From JAVBRD01 sp031548365 (GTDB taxonomy: Bacteria > Bacillota > Clostridia > Christensenellales > UBA1750): a stretch of DNA of 12,006 bases. Location of the stretch: positions 1 through 12,006 of the forward strand of contig JAVBRD010000018.1 in assembly GCA_031548365.1 (NCBI GenBank), written 5' to 3'. Both the position numbers and the translations under genes were made by a program. The first letter of the stretch is position 1. Every line of letters begins with the position of its first letter. This document shows positions 8,068-12,006 of the stretch, piece by piece. The notes beneath the pieces are model-generated. The model was given only the letters and a program-made list of their open reading frames with translations, was not told where the DNA came from and ran no database searches.

Positions 8068-9009
8068 ATGAACAGTAACTTACCCGTGACCATGCCAAAG
8101 CGGCGCGTGCGGTTTGTTGATCTCTATAAGAACCGCTACCTCTACTTGTTGATTCTGCCCGCGATAATCTGGTACGTCCTGTTTTGCTACGGACCGCTAT
8201 ACGGGCTGCAGCTGGCGTTCAAGAATTATCGCATGGTGGACGGAATCTGGGGCAGCCAGTGGATCGGTCTTGAGTATTTCAGGCAGATTTTCACGGGGAC
8301 ATCGAACTTTGGCCGCATCATGCGCAACACGGTCATCATCAGCTTTTACCACATCATCTTCGGGTTTCCCGCGCCGATCATACTGGCGCTTTTATTCAAC
8401 GAGCTCAAGTTCGGAAAATTCAAGCGCGTGGCGCAGACCATCACCTACCTGCCGCACTTCATGTCGTGGGTTGTGCTTTCCAGCATCTTCATGACCGTGC
8501 TCTCACCCAGCACAGGCGCGGTCAACGAGCTGATCAAGATGCTCGGTTTTAAGCCCATTTATTTTCTGGGTGACCCCCGGTGGTTCAGGTTCACGCTCAT
8601 TTTAACGGGCGTTTGGAAAGAGATCGGCTGGGGCTGCATCATCTATCTGGCCGCGCTGGCCGGTATCGACCCATCGCTCTACGAGGCGGCCACAGTGGAC
8701 GGCGCGAGCAAGCTCAAGCAGATGGTTTACATCACGCTCCCCTGCCTCTTTCCCACCATATCCGTTATGCTGGTGATGCGCATGGGCGGCATCCTCAACG
8801 CCGGGTTTGACCAGGTTTTCAACATGTACAGCCCCAATGTCTACGCGGTCAGCGACATCATCGACACGTCTGTGTACCGCGTGGGCCTTGTGGAGGTCAA
8901 GTTCGGCTTTTCTACAGCGGTGGGGCTGTTCAAGAACGTGTTCGCGTTCGTCTGCGTGCTTCTGACCAACTGGGCAGTCAAGGCCATGGGCGAGGAAGGA
9001 TTGTTCTAA
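8068..9009 (+). CDS. Sugar ABC transporter permease, LplB-like (MalF-type)
   Basis: A 313-aa integral membrane subunit of an oligosaccharide importer (CUT1 class, LplB/YteP-like). Six hydrophobic spans are visible, the first at about residues 24-46 (YLYLLILPAIIWYVLFCY and onwards), with cytoplasmic basic residues before it (KRRVRF, KNR). The cytoplasmic EAA loop that contacts the ATPase is complete at 206-226: EAATVDGASKLKQMVYITLP. GFDQVFNMYSP near the C-terminus is characteristic of this subgroup. It would pair with the permease at 9181 and the lipoprotein at 10152. ATG 8068 is preceded only by a loose AAGGCGGG, a weak binding site. No ATP-binding subunit is encoded nearby. Confidence 0.93.
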   Translation: MNSNLPVTMPKRRVRFVDLYKNRYLYLLILPAIIWYVLFCYGPLYGLQLAFKNYRMVDGIWGSQWIGLEYFRQIFTGTSNFGRIMRNTVIISFYHIIFGFPAPIILALLFNELKFGKFKRVAQTITYLPHFMSWVVLSSIFMTVLSPSTGAVNELIKMLGFKPIYFLGDPRWFRFTLILTGVWKEIGWGCIIYLAALAGIDPSLYEAATVDGASKLKQMVYITLPCLFPTISVMLVMRMGGILNAGFDQVFNMYSPNVYAVSDIIDTSVYRVGLVEVKFGFSTAVGLFKNVFAFVCVLLTNWAVKAMGEEGLF

Positions 9010-9180
9010 CACGCTCCCACACGCCGGGCCAGTCGCGCGGCGCGCCCGTCAGTCGCTCAGCGACATTTTCCGGCGGACCCGAATGGATCGCATCGGTTGG
9101 ATCAAAGTGCCCGCAGGTTTTGAGGATCATCAGGCTGTGAACGAAAAGACGATGACCGAATCGTAGCAGGGGGTGGCATT
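9010..9180 (+). other. Intercistronic region between the two permease genes
   Basis: These 171 bases are unusually long for a gap between partner permease genes. The first half is GC-rich and repetitive, with CAGTCGC twice (9030-9036 and 9050-9056) and an inverted repeat GTCGCT-C-AGCGAC (9052-9064) followed by ATTTTC. This could be a weak attenuator or an mRNA-processing stem. No good promoter is visible. A 27-codon frame starts at ATG 9083 and stops at TAG 9166, but it lacks a clear ribosome binding site and is not called a gene. Confidence 0.4.
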
Positions 9181-10065
9181 GTGAATGTGTTCAAGCGCAT
9201 GACCATGGGCGAAGCGGTCTTCCAGGTGCTGCTGGTGTTGTTCATCATTTTCTTGTGCTTTATCATGCTCTACCCGTTTTTGCATATGCTCTCGATCTCC
9301 TTCTCAACACCTGCGGAGGCCATGCGGCCGGGGCTGCATCTTTACCCGCTGCAGTTTTCCGCCGAATCATACGCGACCGCGCTTGGCAACAGCACCATCT
9401 GGCGCTCGTTCTTCTTCACGGTGTTCAAGACCTCCGTGTATACGCTGTGCTCGATGCTCACCATGATTTGCGCGGCCTACGCGCTTTCGCGAAGGTACTT
9501 GCCGTACCGGGTACCCATCCTGTTTTTCATCACGTTCACGATGTACTTTGGCGGCGGTTTGATCCCGACGTACCTGCTGATCAAGGGTCTCGGCCTGATC
9601 AACACGACGGCGTCGCTCATTCTGCCCGGCATGATCAGTACGTTTTCGCTGCTGATCCTGAGAAACGGCTTTGCGCAGCTCTCATCCGAGCTTGAGGAGT
9701 CGGCAAAGATAGACGGGGCCAACGACATCCTGATCCTGTTTAGGATCATGCTCCCGGTGTCGCTCCCGATCATCGCCACCGTCACGCTCTGGACCGTGGT
9801 CGGCGACTGGAACGAGTACTTCCGCGCCATGATCTACATGACAGATCCCAAGAAGACGGTGCTTCAGATCCTCCTGCGCCGCTTGATCATCGAAAACAAC
9901 GACATCATGGTCAACAACATGATCCAGGAGACGATCGTCAATGTCACGCCCGAATCGATGAAGGCGGCCATCTTGATGATCACGATCGCGCCGATCCTGC
10001 TTGTGTACCCTTTTCTGCAAAAGTATTTTGTCTCGGGAATCATGGTCGGCTCCATCAAGGGTTAG
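9181..10065 (+). CDS. Carbohydrate ABC transporter permease, LplC/YtcP-like (MalG-type)
   Basis: A 294-aa second membrane subunit of the importer. The first span (about 15-40) is followed by FSTPAEAMRPGLHLYP, typical of YtcP/LplC proteins. TFTMYFGGGLIPTYLLIKGLGL lies at 118-139. The EAA loop is at 172-192 (EESAKIDGANDILILFRIMLP), then GDWNEYF (208-214), and the C-terminus QKYFVSGIMVGSIKG is nearly diagnostic for the subgroup. It starts at GTG 9181, with GGGGGTGG a few bases upstream. A later ATG at 9199 would truncate the N-terminal tail only. It should form the transmembrane heterodimer with the LplB-like protein and use a shared ATPase. Confidence 0.93.
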   Translation: MNVFKRMTMGEAVFQVLLVLFIIFLCFIMLYPFLHMLSISFSTPAEAMRPGLHLYPLQFSAESYATALGNSTIWRSFFFTVFKTSVYTLCSMLTMICAAYALSRRYLPYRVPILFFITFTMYFGGGLIPTYLLIKGLGLINTTASLILPGMISTFSLLILRNGFAQLSSELEESAKIDGANDILILFRIMLPVSLPIIATVTLWTVVGDWNEYFRAMIYMTDPKKTVLQILLRRLIIENNDIMVNNMIQETIVNVTPESMKAAILMITIAPILLVYPFLQKYFVSGIMVGSIKG

Positions 10066-10151
10066 CCGCCCGGAACGCGAACGGTCCGTGTCCAGCCTCG
10101 TCAAGCGGGATGGGACGCGTTAAACTGGAATGAAAAAGGAGTGTCTCACGA

Positions 10152-11825
10152 ATGGTGAAAAACAGGACTCTGGCTGCACTGCTGGCGGTATCCGTGTTCA
10201 TCGCGCTGCTCGCCGGCTGCGCGCCCACGCCCGCGGCGACGCCCGTACCCGCCCCAGCGCCCACGGCGGCTCCGGCGCCCGCTCCGTCAGCAGCAGCGCC
10301 TGCCGCGCCTGCGACAGCAGCTCCCGCGACAGCTGCGCCCGCTCCGGCTCCCACCGCAGCGCCGCCCGCAAAAGCGGATCCCATTCCGATCACGTGGCTG
10401 AGCTTCTACGGCCCTGAAACCAATGATACCTACCCGCAGAAGTTCCTCGAAGAGAAGTTCAACATCAAGATCACGAACATGCTCATCGACCGCATGAACT
10501 GGAATGATCAGCTCAACCCCAAGCTCGCGTCCGGCGAGATCCCCGACATTTTCTGGCTCTGGAGCGGAACCGACCTGAACAACTACGCCAAGCAGGGCAT
10601 TCTGATGGAGATGACCAAGGAAGAGATCGTCGCCAAGATGCCCGGCTACGCCAAGTGTGTTGAGGAAATCGAGCCCCGCCTGTGGCTCAACGCCACCGGC
10701 GACGACGGAAAACTCTACGGCGTTCCGCTGTACTGGTTCAACGGCGCGATCCCGCAGTCCCCGGTGTACAACAAAAAATGGCTCGACAAGCTGAGCCTGC
10801 AAGTGCCCAAGACCATGGATGAGTACGTGACCGCCCTGACCAAGTTTGCCAAAGAAGATCCCGACGGAAACGGCAAAGACGACACCTACGGCATCAGCTT
10901 CCGTGGCAAGGACGCGTTCACGCAGACCATGATGCAGGTGTTCTGGGGCCATGGCGTGATGCTTGACAACTTTGTGCCCTCGGACGCCGATCCCAAGGTG
11001 CTGGAGCGCTCCTTCATGACCCAAGGTTGGAAGGACGCCATGACCATCATCCAAAAGCTGTACAAGGACGGCGTCATTGATCCTGAGTCCTTGACTGACG
11101 ACAACCTCAAGCTGACGCAGAAATTCGCATCCGGCCGCGTTGGCGTGCTGGAAAACGGCAACTGGTACCACTGGCTGCCCGTGAGCGGAAATTACCGGCT
11201 CGCCGCGGACAACGCGGGCGTTGAGCTCGCCTTTGGACACCTGCCCACGATGCCTGGCTACTACCGCACATCCGCTGTCCCCGGCGGCGTGAACAACAGC
11301 CCGATCGGCATGGGTGTTCAGGTCGGCAAGGATCAGGCCAAGAAAGACAAGATCTATGAGATCCTCGAAGCCCTGCACAGCGATCAGGAAACCTATATCG
11401 CCACAGTGTTCGGAAAAGAGGGCGACACTTACACCGTCAAGGACGGCGCGTACATCAAAGATCCCAAGGTTGGCGACGCCATTCAGGGAGGAACCAAGTA
11501 CGGTCTCGGCGCGTTCTACAGCATGTTCAGCGGCGGCAAGAGCAAGCTGCTCATGCACAACGACTACACGGCTGAGGAAACCAAGCTCCGCGACTTCTTC
11601 CTTGAAGACACCAACGTTATCATGCCTTACTTCCTCGGCGGCCTTCCGTCCAGCCCGAAGTATCCCGACCTCAGCACGATGGTCACCGAGCACCTGATCA
11701 AGTTTGTTACCTGCGAGTACAACCTTGAAAAAGACTTGGAGGACTTCAAAGCCAAGTACCTGGCCGAAGGCGGCGCGGATCTGACCAAGGAAGCCACAGC
11801 GCTTTTCAAGGCCCAGAACCCGTAA
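10152..11825 (+). CDS. Extracellular solute-binding lipoprotein, LplA/LipO-like
   Basis: A 557-aa substrate-capture protein of the importer. It has a lipoprotein signal: basic MVKNR, a hydrophobic stretch, then lipobox LAGC with lipidated C23. Residues 24-75 are almost only Ala, Pro, Thr and Ser, a long flexible tether holding the domain off the membrane or through the wall. The folded part follows: PITWLSFYGPETNDTYPQKF (79 onward), SGEIPDIFWLW, and a DPDGNGKDDTYGI calcium-type loop found in many relatives. It ends DLTKEATALFKAQNP. ATG 10152 follows AAAAAGGAG by 10 bases. The 86-base gap upstream shows no clear promoter. Codon choice leans to AAG, GAC, AAC and ATC, more than in the enzyme genes, which suggests high expression. 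The bound oligosaccharide cannot be deduced. Confidence 0.93.
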   Translation: MVKNRTLAALLAVSVFIALLAGCAPTPAATPVPAPAPTAAPAPAPSAAAPAAPATAAPATAAPAPAPTAAPPAKADPIPITWLSFYGPETNDTYPQKFLEEKFNIKITNMLIDRMNWNDQLNPKLASGEIPDIFWLWSGTDLNNYAKQGILMEMTKEEIVAKMPGYAKCVEEIEPRLWLNATGDDGKLYGVPLYWFNGAIPQSPVYNKKWLDKLSLQVPKTMDEYVTALTKFAKEDPDGNGKDDTYGISFRGKDAFTQTMMQVFWGHGVMLDNFVPSDADPKVLERSFMTQGWKDAMTIIQKLYKDGVIDPESLTDDNLKLTQKFASGRVGVLENGNWYHWLPVSGNYRLAADNAGVELAFGHLPTMPGYYRTSAVPGGVNNSPIGMGVQVGKDQAKKDKIYEILEALHSDQETYIATVFGKEGDTYTVKDGAYIKDPKVGDAIQGGTKYGLGAFYSMFSGGKSKLLMHNDYTAEETKLRDFFLEDTNVIMPYFLGGLPSSPKYPDLSTMVTEHLIKFVTCEYNLEKDLEDFKAKYLAEGGADLTKEATALFKAQNP

Positions 11826-11853
11826 CTGGAAACCAGAGATTCATTTAATGAAA

Positions 11854-11889
11854 CGCGAGAGGTGGGGCGCAAGCGCCGAACCAATCGCG
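11854..11889. terminator. Interrupted stem-loop between convergent genes, possible terminator
   Basis: Three paired blocks nest around one centre: CGCGA/TCGCG (11854-11858 with 11885-11889), GGT/ACC (11861-11863 with 11880-11882) and GGCGC/GCGCC (11866-11870 with 11873-11877). They are separated by symmetrical 2-base mismatches. It sits in the 92-base gap between two convergent genes, the right place for a bidirectional terminator. However, the plus strand continues into TTAAAAAAA, not a T tract, and the minus strand only into TTTCATT, so intrinsic termination is doubtful. TTCATT-T-AATGAA (11840-11852) is an adjacent smaller palindrome. Confidence 0.35.
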
Positions 11890-11917
11890 GTTAAAAAAAT
11901 GAATAACAGGTTTAAAA

Positions 11918-12006
11918 TTAAGGGTTATGGGGCGTGAAAAACGCTGTTGCATCAAATGTAAGAACCGCGCCGCCATCGGCCAGGTACTTTGCTTTGTATT
12001 GCTCCA
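11918..12006 (-). CDS. C-terminal end of a second solute-binding protein gene (partial)
   Basis: Read on the minus strand from the window edge, an open frame of 28 codons ends at TAA (11920-11918). It begins EQYKAKYLADGGAVLT and ends ATAFFTPHNP. Without gaps, 17 of its last 27 residues match the C-terminus of the lipoprotein encoded at 10152-11825, including KAKYLA, GGA, LT, ATA and the terminal NP. The match extends to DNA: 29 of 31 bases agree between 11748-11778 and the reverse complement of 11965-11995. This is best read as the 3' end of a paralogous LplA/LipO-like binding-protein gene facing the operon. A decayed fragment cannot be excluded, because the rest lies outside the window. Confidence 0.78.
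   Translation of the reverse strand, partial: EQYKAKYLADGGAVLTFDATAFFTPHNP

Noticed and set aside
9083..9166. 27-codon small gene between the permeases
   Set aside because: There is no clear ribosome binding site, the peptide has no recognisable motif, and the frame is also open upstream through the permease gene in another frame. It is noted only as part of the gap.
10287..11693. 468-codon open frame on the minus strand
   Set aside because: It lies wholly antisense to the binding-protein gene, which has a lipobox and family motifs. It has no recognisable domain and no ribosome binding site context.
11928..12006. Plus-strand start MGREKRCCIKCKNRAAIGQV running off the window end
   Set aside because: The opposite strand over the same bases encodes a clear match to the binding-protein C-terminus (17 of 27 residues). 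The plus frame is therefore a shadow.
1..12006. CRISPR arrays, insertion sequences, phage genes or riboswitches
   Set aside because: No regularly spaced repeats, transposase-like frames, terminal inverted repeats of mobile elements, or recognisable riboswitch cores were seen on either strand.

Overview
The window looks like part of a carbohydrate-utilisation locus from a GC-rich anaerobic Bacillota, most likely a gut- or digester-type Clostridia member. This is inferred from consensus sigma-A promoters, strong purine-rich ribosome binding sites, an LplABC-type oligosaccharide importer with a lipoprotein binding protein, and paired UroD/MtaA-like proteins of the kind common in anaerobic Clostridia. 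No marker here fixes the species.

Layout. At the left edge a tRNA-Arg(ACG) gene is read leftward from a perfect consensus promoter. Divergent from it, a promoter at 196-224 starts a tightly packed rightward run of five genes (265-7871): two uroporphyrinogen-decarboxylase-family proteins (the second overlaps the first by 4 bases), a GH29 alpha-L-fucosidase, a heparinase II/III-like protein (its start overlaps the fucosidase end) and a GH97-like glycoside hydrolase. None of the five has a visible signal peptide. A 196-bp gap holds a second good promoter (8008-8036). It drives two permeases of the LplB and LplC/YtcP types and a solute-binding lipoprotein with a long Ala/Pro-rich tether (8068-11825). 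At the right edge, on the minus strand, are the last 28 codons of another gene. Its product closely matches the C-terminus of the lipoprotein, so a paralogous binding-protein gene converges on this operon.

How it fits together (inference). The lipoprotein captures an oligosaccharide, the two permeases import it, and the cytoplasmic enzymes take it apart: fucosidase for alpha-L-fucose, the heparinase-like toroid/beta-sandwich enzyme for a probable uronate linkage, and the GH97-like enzyme for an alpha-gluco- or alpha-galactoside-type linkage. No ATPase is present, so a shared MsmX-type ATPase elsewhere is expected. No regulator is present either. The role of the two UroD-like proteins is the most open question. 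Corrinoid or methyl-transfer chemistry on methylated sugars is a possibility, but no corrinoid protein lies in the window.

The main points for a second look are the UroD-like pair fused into a glycan operon, the GH97 protein with unusual residues at expected catalytic positions, the convergent paralogous binding-protein gene at the edge, and an interrupted stem in the gap between the convergent genes.
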